NCBI RefSeq assembly: GCF_900240405.1
Contig: NZ_OEQK01000003.1
Coordinates: 62,001-126,000 of the forward strand
Source of the DNA: Salirhabdus sp. Marseille-P4669
GTDB lineage: Bacteria > Bacillota > Bacilli > Bacillales > Alkalibacillaceae
Direction: 5' to 3'
Length of the DNA stretch: 64,000 nt
The notes beneath the pieces are model-generated. The model saw nothing but the letters and a program-made list of their open reading frames with translations. It had not been told where the DNA came from and ran no database searches. Position 1 is the first letter of the stretch. Every line of letters starts with the position of its first letter. Positions 10,701 through 18,522 of this stretch are shown piece by piece. The translations under genes and the position numbers were made by a program.

Positions 10701-11334
10701 CCTGTTCTTGATGCTTATCAATTTGATTAATTACGATATAAAACGTCTTCCCTCTCGCTTGCATTTCACGTAAAAAGGAAAGGTTTACCTCAGACTGAAC
10801 ATGATTGTAGTCCATAACGTAAAATAAGACATCGACAACATGCAAATTGGCTTCTGTCATAATACGGTCAGCATCATTGGATGAATCAATTCCTGGTGTA
10901 TCCATAATGGCAACATGTTTAGGTAAACTAGATATTGATTTACTAATTTCGATTGCTTTTACCGTTTCACCGTCTTTGCTTAACGCTTTAATGGTATCTT
11001 TATCAAATGGTTTATTATATTGTACAGCTTTATCCTTATAAAAAATTCGAACATATTGGTTTCCATTCTTCACTTTAACGACATTGGCACTCGTTGGAAT
11101 AGGAGACGAAGGTAAAATATCTTCCCCTACTAGTTCATTAATCATGGTTGATTTGCCGGCAGAAAAGTGTCCTGCAAATCCAATTATAAGCTCTTTCTTT
11201 TGTAGTTTTTGAGCTAAATCCCTTACTTTTTTAGCCTGTTGTGTATCCTGTTCTTTTTCCATCTCTACATACAACTCAGCAAGATTTGGTAGAAGATCTT
11301 GTTTGTTAATTCTCGTTTCTGTATATGAACTCAT
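7729..11334 (-). CDS. dynA: Two-headed bacterial dynamin-like protein DynA
   Basis: A 1201-residue dynamin-family GTPase made of two fused dynamin units, the arrangement of B. subtilis DynA/YpbR (about 1190 residues). Unit one has P-loop GHFSAGKST (about 55-63), switch MDTPGID and NQID; unit two has GAFSAGKSS near residue 620, VDTPGADSVN and an NAAD G4-like motif. Long coiled-coil stalks follow each GTPase domain. The family tethers and fuses membranes without nucleotide dependence and helps cells tolerate pore-forming stress and phage lysis; those roles are known for DynA, not shown here. There is no signal peptide. AAAGGGG lies about seven bases before the ATG. In B. subtilis it lies elsewhere on the chromosome, so its neighbourhood here differs. 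Confidence 0.95.
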   Translation of the reverse strand: MSSYTETRINKQDLLPNLAELYVEMEKEQDTQQAKKVRDLAQKLQKKELIIGFAGHFSAGKSTMINELVGEDILPSSPIPTSANVVKVKNGNQYVRIFYKDKAVQYNKPFDKDTIKALSKDGETVKAIEISKSISSLPKHVAIMDTPGIDSSNDADRIMTEANLHVVDVLFYVMDYNHVQSEVNLSFLREMQARGKTFYIVINQIDKHQEQELSFQAFQESVKSVLTNWGIKPDDIYYTSLRNQTHPYNEFNQVRQCFNEYASKIEGMVEQTVKHSMKTIIKDHIAYLTDLEQSTIDTLTDQLEQLTIGEEEADVLKDERDAEQSYRESLDGILKNAYLMPYENRELAKDFIESQQRDFKAGMLFAKKKTAQVKEERLNNFYTSLLETASRQMEMHLRDLLMKFVKEYRISDEGLMQQIQNFTVSYEKEQLLSIVKPGAEVTGNYVLVFTEEVSADIKKYVKEATFPIWDRIFAFIKQEADKKKQKRNALQEQQAQVSILKQKRDSIYDRLENRNTILIRILKGKSESNTNYVDQINVAIQNELAKVEPIEHLSANVVQNEEKQETTSRSKEKTVSINVDKTIEILDNTVRLISKVKGFSTLSEDLQKKSKRLKNRHFTVALFGAFSAGKSSFANALLGDAILPVSPNPTTATINKISPPTEENPHGTVVVQFKKESQLLQDVELIIREQKQTFNSLGELIKWLHATDLSKVVDEEGTKNLSFLQALVLGYDNVKDQIGQQISIPLEEAKAFIAEERFACYVEWMETFYQCAFTDQSITLVDTPGADSVNARHTDVAFEYIKDADAILFVTYYNHAFSRADREFLIQLGRVKDVFSLDKMFFIINAADLAKDEQELQLVRTYVEEQLSQYGIRSPRMFALSSKRAIEEKKGNVTDKASGISTFEEKFSAFIDKDLTYLFVQSAFHDLKRVTTMLRKYINSASLDKAEKENIKGKYEQDQQHLASIIDQYGTDRMEQSIKQEIEELIYYIHQRLFFRFSDFFKESINPSTIKSNGKKGKIEVQHAFTELLAYLNHDLIQELQATSLRIENFIKKSIVDWVQEVERKDEMQAYDFSFSDDFEVVLESPQVSVDLQATNDGKYDKALSLFKNTKSFFESNEKEQMKDAIEKLLKPIVKNILTNKEQELVAFFLPQCQNEQRRVKEKMKKSVFEYFDGLLYNVSDNVNIEQLKYIYEQIKEQADI

Positions 11335-11407
11335 TTGGAATCCCCTTTTATACCTTTAGATGACGTCAATACCCATTTTACTGAAAAATCGATAATTTTG
11401 ACAGTAT

Positions 11408-11435
11408 GATTTTGGAATTCGCGGATTCCAAAATC
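11408..11435. terminator. Hairpin after the P1 peptidase gene
   Basis: GATTTTGGAAT and ATTCCAAAATC are perfectly complementary around a six-base loop, directly behind the stop of the peptidase gene. No T run follows on the minus strand, so it is a weak terminator or a 3' stabilising hairpin. Confidence 0.45.
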
Positions 11436-12412
11436 TATCCCTCCCTAATGTCTTGATAGGAGAGGATAGATTGTACACTTTTTGCTTCTTTTACGGCATT
11501 TAATACGGCTTGCTCCACTACGTTTACAGCTAACATTCCAACTACATTTAATTCTGCATCCACTTTATTCGAGCTTAGAGTGAAAATTGTATCACCATCG
11601 ACTAATGTATGGGATGGTCGCATCGTACGGGCAAAGCCATCATGTGCAATGGATGCAATTTTGTTTGCTTGCGGCTTAGTTAATTTCGCATTGGTAACAA
11701 TTGTACCTATCGTCGTGTTTCCTTTAAAACGATTGGTTTTATCACTTTGCTGAGTTTGTTGAAGTAATATATCCTCGGTATGTAAAAACGTTCGATTAGA
11801 AGAATCAAATACACCAGCTATTACATCACCAGTCACAGGATCTACCACATCACCAAAACAATTCACCGCTACTATTGCTCCAATTTTTAAATCTCCTATC
11901 TGGACAGCATAAGTACCAAGGCCACCCTTCATTGCAAAATTTGGACCTAAGCATTTCCCAACGGTAGCACCTGTACCTGCACCAATACTGCCTTCTTTTA
12001 AAACGTCTTTATTAAAAGCATTTTGTGCCGCTTCATAGCCCATTTTTAAATCGGGACGTACGGTGGGATCCCCTGGATACAAGTCGAATAAAATGGCACC
12101 TGTAACGATAGGTACTTTGGCAACCTGAACATCAAAGCCAATATCTTGCTCCTCTAAAAATTTCATGACACCACTACCTACATCCAGTCCGTACGCGCTT
12201 CCACCGGACAAAAATACTGCATGTACTTCTTCTACAAGGTTTTGCGGATTTAGCAAGTCTGTTTCTCTAGTACCTGGAGAACCGCCACGGACATCTACAC
12301 CACCAATCGCTCCGCCAGCATTTATGATAACTGTACATCCTGTTGCAGCTTTCATGTCTTGAGCATGACCAAACTGAAATTCCTCTATTTCGGTTATTGG
12401 TATTTTTTTCAT
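11435..12412 (-). CDS. P1-family (DmpA/NylC-like) Ntn hydrolase
   Basis: A 325-residue member of the P1/S58 peptidase family, which includes DmpA aminopeptidase and the nylon-oligomer hydrolase NylC. These are made as precursors that cleave themselves to expose a new N-terminal Ser or Thr nucleophile. The N-terminal half has the glycine-rich segments GGAIGGVDVRGGSPGTRETD and SGGSAYGLDVGSG. The C-terminal half has NTTIGTIVTNAKLTK and IAHDGFARTMRPSH. By analogy with NylC, which cleaves between Asn and Thr, the processing site would be N232/T233. The physiological substrate is unknown. It starts with ATG behind AAGGAG and follows the ferredoxin gene, separated from it by a terminator. Confidence 0.85.
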   Translation of the reverse strand: MKKIPITEIEEFQFGHAQDMKAATGCTVIINAGGAIGGVDVRGGSPGTRETDLLNPQNLVEEVHAVFLSGGSAYGLDVGSGVMKFLEEQDIGFDVQVAKVPIVTGAILFDLYPGDPTVRPDLKMGYEAAQNAFNKDVLKEGSIGAGTGATVGKCLGPNFAMKGGLGTYAVQIGDLKIGAIVAVNCFGDVVDPVTGDVIAGVFDSSNRTFLHTEDILLQQTQQSDKTNRFKGNTTIGTIVTNAKLTKPQANKIASIAHDGFARTMRPSHTLVDGDTIFTLSSNKVDAELNVVGMLAVNVVEQAVLNAVKEAKSVQSILSYQDIREG

Positions 12413-12433
12413 GTATTACAGCTCCTTTATACG

Positions 12434-12468
12434 AAAAAAGACTGTTCCTTATGATTAGGAAACAGTCT
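12434..12468 (-). terminator. Ferredoxin gene terminator
   Basis: On the minus strand AGACTGTTTCCT pairs with AAGGAACAGTCT (one bulge) and is followed by T6. It lies between the ferredoxin gene and the P1-family hydrolase gene. Confidence 0.8.
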
Positions 12469-12613
12469 GTAATCGATTGACAAGACATATCATCAAGACC
12501 CTCTGGACAAACATAATCCCTAGGCTCGTACTAATTTGTAAATAAACCAGTTAGGAGCCCTAAGAAAATTTGTTTATGCCATTTCTTCATAATTATGTCT
12601 GTATTAAAAAAAC

Positions 12614-12850
12614 TTACTCTTGGAAAAACTTTCGGTTTAGTTCAATATATTCTGTCTCACCGTCTGGAACATCGTCCTCGTGATAAATAGCTTCTACCGG
12701 GCATACAGCTTCACAAGCTCCACAGTCAATACAAATATCAGGATCAATATAAAACATGTCCTTGCCCTCTTCAATACATTCAACAGGACAAACCTCTACA
12801 CATTCAGCAGCCTTCTCATCCTTGCAAGGTGATGTAATAATGAATGCCAT
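12614..12850 (-). CDS. 7Fe ferredoxin (FdxA-like)
   Basis: A 78-residue acidic ferredoxin, a small electron carrier. The cysteines sit at 9, 17, 21, 25, 40, 43, 46 and 50. The first half reads C-x7-C-x3-CP rather than C-x2-C-x2-C-x3-C. That is the pattern of seven-iron ferredoxins, where C9, C17 and C50 would hold a 3Fe-4S cluster and C21, C40, C43 and C46 a 4Fe-4S cluster; C25 would be free. The assignment follows from the Azotobacter FdxA numbering shifted by one. It starts MAFIITSPC behind GGGGGG and is a single gene with its own terminator. The redox partner is not apparent from the neighbours. Confidence 0.9.
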   Translation of the reverse strand: MAFIITSPCKDEKAAECVEVCPVECIEEGKDMFYIDPDICIDCGACEAVCPVEAIYHEDDVPDGETEYIELNRKFFQE

Positions 12851-13054
12851 TATAAAGCCCCCCTTTTCCTCTAAGTTCTATCCTTTATTATAATATTAGT
12901 TAACCATCAATTAAAATCCTTTTTTTATAAAAAATTTTTATAATTCTTCTTAGCGTCCTTTTATTGCATATTTTAACGTGTTAAGAAATCAAACAAATAA
13001 TCGGTAAATCCAATTCATATATTGTTTTTAGTATGAAAAGTTAGGAGGTCATCC

Positions 13055-14245
13055 ATGAATATTACAGTTGCACCTGGAGATAGTCTTTGGGCATATATGC
13101 AAACCTTTCAAATTCCATTACAGCTCCTAATCGATTCGAATCCGAATATTAATCCTACTCAGCTTGTAGTTGGTCAAAATGTACAAATTCCAGGTTTCAT
13201 ATCAGAAACATATGAGGTTCAATCAGGAGACAATCTGTGGCTAATCTCCCAATATCAAAATGTTAATTTTCAGGCTCTTTTGATGATGAATCGAAACGTA
13301 AATCCTTCACAGTTATCGATAGGACAACGTATTATCCTACCCCGTAAAGTAACATGGAGAGTTGTACAAGGGAAACAAAATTATACGTATGAAGAATTCA
13401 TTCTAAATATGCGTCAACTAAAATACATTTATCCCTTTCTCCGTGTTTTTGAAATCGGCCAATCGGTAATGGGAAAAGCAATTCCTGAAATCGTTGTGGG
13501 ATCTGGTTCGAAGCGCGTGCACGTGAATGGCTCTTTTCATGCGAATGAATGGATCACCACACCAATTATTATGACCTTTTTAAATGATTATTTACTTGCT
13601 ATAACAAATGAACAACCAATTCGAGGCTTTAATGTATTACCATACTATCAGCAAACCTTGTTCTCGCTTGTACCGATGGTAAATCCAGATGGTGTAAATT
13701 TAGTAATCAACGGACCTCCAAATGAACAACCGTTTCGAGATCAGGTGCTACAAATCAATAATGGGCGTACCAACTTTTCTAATTGGAAGGCGAATATCCG
13801 AGGAGTGGATCTAAATAATCAATTCCCTGCGAACTGGGAAATTGAGAGAGAAAGAAAAGAGCAACAGCCAGCACCAAGGGATTACCCTGGCAGAGCTCCA
13901 TTAACGGAACCAGAAGCTGTAGCAATGGCAGAACTTACTGGCAACCGTATGTTTGAACGTGTTTTAGCCTTTCATACTCAAGGTGAAGTTATTTATTGGG
14001 GTTATGAAGACTTAGAACCTCCTGAAGCAGAAACGATTGTAAACGAATTTGCACGTGTAAGTGGATATAATCCAGTTCAAACTATTGATAGTCATGCAGG
14101 TTACAAAGATTGGTTTATTCAAACATGGAGGCGTCCCGGATATACGGTAGAGCTTGGTGAAGGAATAAACCCGTTACCAATCACTCAATTTGATGAAATT
14201 TATGAAGAGAGTTTGGGGATATTCTTAGCTAATTTATATTTATAA
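13055..14245 (+). CDS. LysM/M14 gamma-D-glutamyl-diamino acid peptidase (ENP1-like)
   Basis: A 396-residue zinc carboxypeptidase-type enzyme with two LysM peptidoglycan-binding domains (about 1-47 and 53-97), the architecture of endopeptidase I from Lysinibacillus sphaericus and B. subtilis YqgT. It is expected to hydrolyse the gamma-D-Glu-diaminopimelate bond in peptidoglycan fragments. Zinc ligands would be H162 and E165 in SFHANEW and H307 in AFHTQGE; the catalytic acid is E366 in TVELGEG. There is no signal peptide, which fits action in the mother cell or developing spore. AGGAGGTC lies eight bases before the ATG. Upstream CATATTTTA (12967-12975) matches the -10 form CATAnnnTA of sigma-K promoters, but weakly supports that by itself. 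Confidence 0.92.
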   Translation: MNITVAPGDSLWAYMQTFQIPLQLLIDSNPNINPTQLVVGQNVQIPGFISETYEVQSGDNLWLISQYQNVNFQALLMMNRNVNPSQLSIGQRIILPRKVTWRVVQGKQNYTYEEFILNMRQLKYIYPFLRVFEIGQSVMGKAIPEIVVGSGSKRVHVNGSFHANEWITTPIIMTFLNDYLLAITNEQPIRGFNVLPYYQQTLFSLVPMVNPDGVNLVINGPPNEQPFRDQVLQINNGRTNFSNWKANIRGVDLNNQFPANWEIERERKEQQPAPRDYPGRAPLTEPEAVAMAELTGNRMFERVLAFHTQGEVIYWGYEDLEPPEAETIVNEFARVSGYNPVQTIDSHAGYKDWFIQTWRRPGYTVELGEGINPLPITQFDEIYEESLGIFLANLYL

Positions 14246-14285
14246 CGGATTTAGTAACAAAAATGGAAAAAATCGTTATTAAACA

Positions 14286-14333
14286 AAAAGAAGCATCCAC
14301 CCTACGTGTAATACGCATGGGTGATGCTTCTTT
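14286..14333. terminator. Bidirectional terminator
   Basis: AAAGAAGCATCCACCC pairs with GGGTGATGCTTCTTT with one mismatch, between the convergent LysM/M14 gene and ylbG. The ylbG stop is at the edge of the right arm. Confidence 0.82.
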
Positions 14334-14607
14334 ACAAGTCATACTTATAATCAAATTCCTTCGACTTATCATGACTTACTTTTTCATATTCTGTTTTAAT
14401 AAATGGCTTAAAAGAAAGGTCGACTTTTGCAACAAATGGTAGCCCTTCTATTTGAGATTTAACTTCTTCTATACCTTCTTGATTTGTATATATTACAATA
14501 TATTTTTGATTTTTCGATGCATAAATCATGTGACCATATTTTCGTAGTTTACGAACATATTTCATATTTTTGAGCCAAATAACCATGCCTTGTCTACTTG
14601 TCCACAT
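14332..14607 (-). CDS. ylbG: YlbG (UPF0298)
   Basis: A 91-residue protein of the YlbG family, function unknown. It begins MWTSRQGMVIWLKNMKYVRK and has the family segment RKYGHMIYASKNQKYIVIY. It is small, basic and soluble, with a predicted alpha/beta fold. As in B. subtilis it follows ylbF, but here a strong terminator separates the two, so it should have its own promoter. Confidence 0.9.
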   Translation of the reverse strand: MWTSRQGMVIWLKNMKYVRKLRKYGHMIYASKNQKYIVIYTNQEGIEEVKSQIEGLPFVAKVDLSFKPFIKTEYEKVSHDKSKEFDYKYDL

Positions 14608-14691
14608 TCGAAATCTCCATTCAACTTTTTTTAAAGTTTAGCAAAAATTATAAAAATCATCAATAGTCAACGTAAGCGTTTCAAAAAGTAA

Positions 14692-14724
14692 AAAACGTCT
14701 TATTTCGCATCGAAATAAGACGTT
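14692..14724 (-). terminator. Terminator after ylbF
   Basis: AAACGTCTTATTTCG pairs perfectly with CGAAATAAGACGTTT around a two- to three-base loop. On the minus strand T6 follows. It ends the ylbD-ylbE-ylbF transcript before ylbG. Confidence 0.88.
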
Positions 14725-14734
14725 TATCTATCCT

Positions 14735-15172
14735 TTAAGCAGAGCATCCACAAGATCCGCCGCTTCCACATCCACAACCACTATCAGAGAATAGTGCACC
14801 ATCTCTTGGCACTTTAATGGAGGGGCTAACCGTCTCTGCAATAGCTGCACTGACATCATCTAAAAGTGCTTGCAATTCCGTTTCAGCACGCTTGTAAGCA
14901 GCAACAGTCTCGTTTAGATCCATCTCCCGCTTAACTTCCCTAACTTCTTTCATGATTTTTGTATAGTCAGGATGATAACGACCAAATCGTTGTGCATCTT
15001 CATATTGTTCTTTTATACGTTGAAAAGCGATGATTCGCTTTTGAGCTTCTAAATCATTTTCCAATTTATGTTTTGCTTTTAAATAGTTTTCAAACGTTTC
15101 AGATTGTAAGATCATCTTACCTAACACTTCAGAGCGATCGAACAAATCAACAATATCTAATGTAGCAAGCAT
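14735..15172 (-). CDS. ylbF: RNase Y specificity/control-complex protein YlbF
   Basis: A 145-residue helical protein of the YlbF/YmcA family. In B. subtilis YlbF, YmcA and YaaT form the Y-complex, which directs RNase Y to some mRNAs and is needed for competence, sporulation and biofilm formation. The body is the helical YlbF domain with YLKAKHKLENDLEAQKRI. The C terminus is a Cys/Gly-rich tail, GCGCGSGGSCGCSA, with four cysteines. Such cysteines fit the reported Fe-S cluster binding by the complex, though which residues bind is inference. The Shine-Dalgarno-like GGAGGTGG just before the ATG is strong. ylbE and ylbD lie upstream on the same strand. Confidence 0.93.
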   Translation of the reverse strand: MLATLDIVDLFDRSEVLGKMILQSETFENYLKAKHKLENDLEAQKRIIAFQRIKEQYEDAQRFGRYHPDYTKIMKEVREVKREMDLNETVAAYKRAETELQALLDDVSAAIAETVSPSIKVPRDGALFSDSGCGCGSGGSCGCSA

Positions 15173-15262
15173 GTTTCCACCTCCAGATCTATCATACCAA
15201 AACTTGGAGATAAAAGGAAATGGTTAAACTTGTAAGGCTATACCAATTAGGTTTTGTAAGTG

Positions 15263-15505
15263 CTATTCCTGCTGTTCCTGCATTGCTTCTGCCATGGATA
15301 AAAGCATCATCAGCATATTTAAACGATCGTTTGCTTTACCAACTCGTTGATAAAACGTTTTTCCATAAAAATGCTTAGAGGAACTTTCTAACGCCTGAAA
15401 CATTTCAGGATATCTTGTTAGCCTTCTATACCAAATTGGATTCATTCGAATAAAGTGAATTAAGTCCGGTCGATTTTGCAGCTGTCTGTAAACATTCCCA
15501 TCCAT
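15263..15505 (-). CDS. ylbE: YlbE family protein
   Basis: An 80-residue soluble protein starting MDGNVYRQLQNRPDLIHFIR, matching YlbE of the Bacillus ylb cluster. Its function is unknown. It follows ylbD after eight bases and is likely co-transcribed with it. The short helical protein ends in a Met/Gln-rich tail. Confidence 0.85.
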   Translation of the reverse strand: MDGNVYRQLQNRPDLIHFIRMNPIWYRRLTRYPEMFQALESSSKHFYGKTFYQRVGKANDRLNMLMMLLSMAEAMQEQQE

Positions 15506-15513
15506 ATTAGCAC

Positions 15514-15915
15514 CTAATCCTTTCCGAATTTAAAGGGATTTGGCCGGTTATTTTTTGATTGAAAGAAGGGCTGTTGTTGTTTATTTTGTTGATATTGCTG
15601 TAGTATGGATTGAACATTAGATAATACGCCATTTAACTGAGACATTTGCTCTTGTAATTTATTTAAGTCTAGATTATTTAACATTCCAGACACTTTTTGA
15701 AACATTTCAGCATATTGTTTTCCATTTCCATCGGTTTGTTTTTCGTTGCCTTGATCCGAAAATTGCTCCCAATACTCATCCTCCTCACCATAGTATAACC
15801 ACTTCTCGTAATAAGGTTGCCAGCTTTCTTTATTAGACCGCACATGCTTTATAAGTTTGGGATGTTTTTCGATAAAAGCTTTAAATTCAGAAACTTTCGG
15901 ATGAAGCTTACCCAT
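15514..15915 (-). CDS. ylbD: YlbD coat-protein family
   Basis: A 133-residue hydrophilic protein of the YlbD family, annotated in Bacillus as a putative spore coat protein. The N-terminal part, KVSEFKAFIEKHPKLIKHVR, and the Gln/Asn-rich C-terminal half with QQYQQNKQQQPFF fit that family. AGGTGAGGTG precedes the ATG. It heads the ylbD-ylbE-ylbF group here. Confidence 0.85.
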   Translation of the reverse strand: MGKLHPKVSEFKAFIEKHPKLIKHVRSNKESWQPYYEKWLYYGEEDEYWEQFSDQGNEKQTDGNGKQYAEMFQKVSGMLNNLDLNKLQEQMSQLNGVLSNVQSILQQYQQNKQQQPFFQSKNNRPNPFKFGKD

Positions 15916-15986
15916 TTTTTCACCTCACCTTTACACACCTTTTCTATCATAGCCTATGTATGAGATGAATAAATTGTGCGATGGAA

Positions 15987-17042
15987 CTAAAATTTTTGCA
16001 AAAAGTTTTGAGTATAATAGTTTTTGTGCACTCCAGTTCCTAAGTGAGTGAATTGTTCATTTAACATAGCTTTACGGTGCCCTTCACTATTCAGCCATCC
16101 CTCTACTGCTGCTGGAGCATCCACATAAAGGGCTGCAATATTTTCGCCAGCAGATAAATACTTAATATCTTTGCGACCAAGACGTTCTTTTAAGCCATCT
16201 CCATTTAAAGACGTATGAGAAAAATAATTATGATTAGACATGTCTTCACTGTGTAAATATGCTACTTCAGAAACACTCTCATCCCATTCTAAGCCCTCCA
16301 ATTGAAAGCGACTTCGTATCACATTTGTAATTGCAAATATTTGTTTTTCTCTAGCTTGTTGTATTGCATTCCATTCTTCATTAGTGAAGCTTTGTTCTTC
16401 AGGTAATGTTCCCCAATACTCAATGGCGTATGGTTTCATTCTTAAAAGTGTTTCCCCTGTAATTATCCGAATAGAAGAAAGGCTATTCGTAAATGTATCA
16501 AAATAAAATTGTGCAAATAAATCATCGTCCAGTTTAACAAGCGGATTTTGCTTTATATCTTCGTCGTTTATCTTGAACTGAAATTCCCCAGAATCATTTT
16601 GGTAGGAAACGGTTTGCTTGAATGGAAATTCCTTCATTACTTGATTGTAGTCATCTCCAATAGCTATGGGATTTAATTGTAAGCTACCACCTGTTGCAAA
16701 AATAGTAGTGGAGCGGCCATCTTCCATTCCAATTTGGATATATTGATCCTCTAAATTTTCATAGATATACCATTCATATCCGTATGCAGTAGGATCTTTT
16801 CGATCAGGCTCCCCTAGCGTCTTCACTAAATCCTCTTCGGAACGATTTAGTAAATCAAATGTGTTCCCTTCCAATTCCTGTGATGGCGATTCGGACTTTT
16901 GCTCCTCTCTTTCTTCCTGTTGTTGATGTATTTCTTGATTCTCTTCTTGAACGACTGGAGGTTCTTCCTCAATAATGATGTCTTCTTCTAAAAACACATA
17001 TAAAATTAGGAAAAAGAAAAGCAATAATACAATCTTTTTCAT
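15987..17042 (-). CDS. ylbC: YlbC, CAP (SCP/PR1) domain protein
   Basis: A 351-residue secreted or membrane-anchored protein. The N terminus MKKIVLLLFFFLILYVFL is a signal anchor. A very acidic, Glu/Gln-rich linker of about 50 residues follows, then a CAP-associated domain, then a C-terminal CAP domain with YLHSEDMSNHNYFSHTS and GENIAALY. CAP proteins are widespread extracellular proteins of uncertain activity. The start is placed at ATG 17042 because AAGGGAG lies nine bases upstream; the open frame continues further but lacks a site. The size agrees with B. subtilis YlbC (346). Confidence 0.9.
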   Translation of the reverse strand: MKKIVLLLFFFLILYVFLEEDIIIEEEPPVVQEENQEIHQQQEEREEQKSESPSQELEGNTFDLLNRSEEDLVKTLGEPDRKDPTAYGYEWYIYENLEDQYIQIGMEDGRSTTIFATGGSLQLNPIAIGDDYNQVMKEFPFKQTVSYQNDSGEFQFKINDEDIKQNPLVKLDDDLFAQFYFDTFTNSLSSIRIITGETLLRMKPYAIEYWGTLPEEQSFTNEEWNAIQQAREKQIFAITNVIRSRFQLEGLEWDESVSEVAYLHSEDMSNHNYFSHTSLNGDGLKERLGRKDIKYLSAGENIAALYVDAPAAVEGWLNSEGHRKAMLNEQFTHLGTGVHKNYYTQNFLQKF

Positions 17043-17114
17043 AGAATCCAACTCCCTTACATATAACGATACCCTTTTTAACATCCTTTGTATTTCCATA
17101 TAAACAAAAAGAAA

Positions 17115-17137
17115 TGCCGCCAAAAAATACGGCGGCA
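17115..17137 (-). terminator. Terminator after ylbB
   Basis: TGCCGCC and GGCGGCA form a GC-rich stem with a nine-base loop, followed on the minus strand by TTTCTTTTTG. It separates ylbB from ylbC. Confidence 0.65.
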
Positions 17138-17173
17138 CGGTTGCAATATACGACTGTTTTTCTGACCACTTTT

Positions 17174-17605
17174 TTAATGTAGCTCGTTCGTATGTTCTGA
17201 AATCTCTTCAAGAGCTTGACCTGCAGCTTGATCGGAATACTTATCTAATGATAAATCACCCAAGGATACGATGCCTGTTAGTTTCCCATTTTCTACTACT
17301 GGAAGGCGCCTAATTTGTTTGTCTGCCATTAGCTTTGATGCTTCCTGTAAAGTCGCATCCGGGGAAACAGAATGTAAATGCTCACTCATCACTTCTTTTA
17401 TATTTGTTGTTTCCGATTTTTTATTTGCATAGCCTCTTATAACGAGATCTCGGTCTGTAACCATTCCGAGTAGAGTTTTTTGGTCATCCACAATCGGGAT
17501 AGCCCCTACGTTTAATTCTTTCATTTTTGATGCCGCATCAAAAATAGTATCTCCTGCATAGCAACAAGAAACATCATCTGTCATTATTTCGCGTACGCTT
17601 TTCAT
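17174..17605 (-). CDS. ylbB: CBS-domain protein YlbB
   Basis: A 143-residue protein consisting of two tandem CBS domains (about 8-62 and 72-127), with GAIPIVDDQKTLLGMVTDRD and RRLPVVENGKLTGIVSLGD. CBS pairs bind adenosyl nucleotides and sense energy or other ligands; the partner is unknown. The position equals ylbB of B. subtilis. Related stand-alone CBS proteins are also called YhcV or YtoI-like, so the name rests on synteny. Confidence 0.88.
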   Translation of the reverse strand: MKSVREIMTDDVSCCYAGDTIFDAASKMKELNVGAIPIVDDQKTLLGMVTDRDLVIRGYANKKSETTNIKEVMSEHLHSVSPDATLQEASKLMADKQIRRLPVVENGKLTGIVSLGDLSLDKYSDQAAGQALEEISEHTNELH

Positions 17606-17780
17606 CTCTATTCCTCCTACATATATAGTAAATCAAAGGGAAATACAAGCATTTCCCTCTCATTATTGTGTCCAATTTGTTACATTCATTCCGTAAAATA
17701 AGTAGATTTATACAGAAAGATTGATTATTGTTCATTTTTTTACTATTATTATTTTAGATTATAAATGTGAGGTGGAAGAA

Positions 17781-18149
17781 ATGAAATTTGAAGAAACAGG
17801 AATTGAAGGTGCAGTAGTAGACCTCCGTCCTCTAGATTATTTAATGAAAAAGGCTGGATTTGTAAGAGCTTCTGGCTGGGATTATGAACGTGTTACATAT
17901 GATTATAAAATGAATACGTCTGTAAAGAACGAAACATATTATTTAAGAGTTCAAGGGCATGCTCTTGAAGGGAATGTCGATAAAGGAACTGCACTAATTG
18001 AATTATTAACTCCGGTTCTTGGGAAGCATTATTATCCACATGGTATTGAATATGATGAAGAATTTCCTAATAATATTGTCCAAAGATGTAATGGCATTTT
18101 AAACAATGTTAAAGAATTATTAGATACATACAAGGAAGAAAATAAATAA
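17781..18149 (+). CDS. ylbA: YugN-like protein in the ylbA position
   Basis: A 122-residue soluble protein of the YugN-like family, function unknown. It has the conserved-looking stretch GFVRASGWDYERVTYDYKM and a C-terminal helix. GAGGTGG five bases before ATG 17781 fixes the start; the frame is open 60 bases further upstream without support. It is transcribed away from ylbB. The symbol is given from position between ylbB and the cta genes, and is less certain than the family. Confidence 0.72.
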   Translation: MKFEETGIEGAVVDLRPLDYLMKKAGFVRASGWDYERVTYDYKMNTSVKNETYYLRVQGHALEGNVDKGTALIELLTPVLGKHYYPHGIEYDEEFPNNIVQRCNGILNNVKELLDTYKEENK

Positions 18150-18522
18150 TTAATCATTTTATACAGAAACCAGGTTATCCAAAGCCTGGTTTCTTACTTT
18201 TGTAAAATAACCTTCCCCATTTATGAATAATAGCCAATTATCATTGATGTCCTATTGTGATACAAAATGCTAATACCTATTGTATAAAGCTTTTATCTAG
18301 CACTTATGTTTACCGAAGTACTAAGTAAGCCACTTAAATATTCGTTTTCATTCATATGTTTAACTATATCTTCATAGATATAATAATAGATTCCCAAATT
18401 TACCAGTATTACATTTTTATTACAGAAGTAAATCTAAAGGTTTCTAATATTCAAACGGCATTCAATGTGCTATATTTTATTTAAGAATACTTTTTTATCC
18501 GGAAAGGAGCCACGTCATTACC
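18150..18522. other. Intergenic region upstream of the AI-2E-type gene
   Basis: After the ylbA terminator these 330 bases are AT-rich and contain no ORF I can support. An extended -10-like TGCTATATT near 18470 could belong to the promoter of the downstream permease, but no clear -35 precedes it. Confidence 0.5.
18165..18195 (+). terminator. ylbA terminator
   Basis: AGAAACCAGG pairs perfectly with CCTGGTTTCT over a ten-base loop. The following T run is short and interrupted. Confidence 0.75.
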
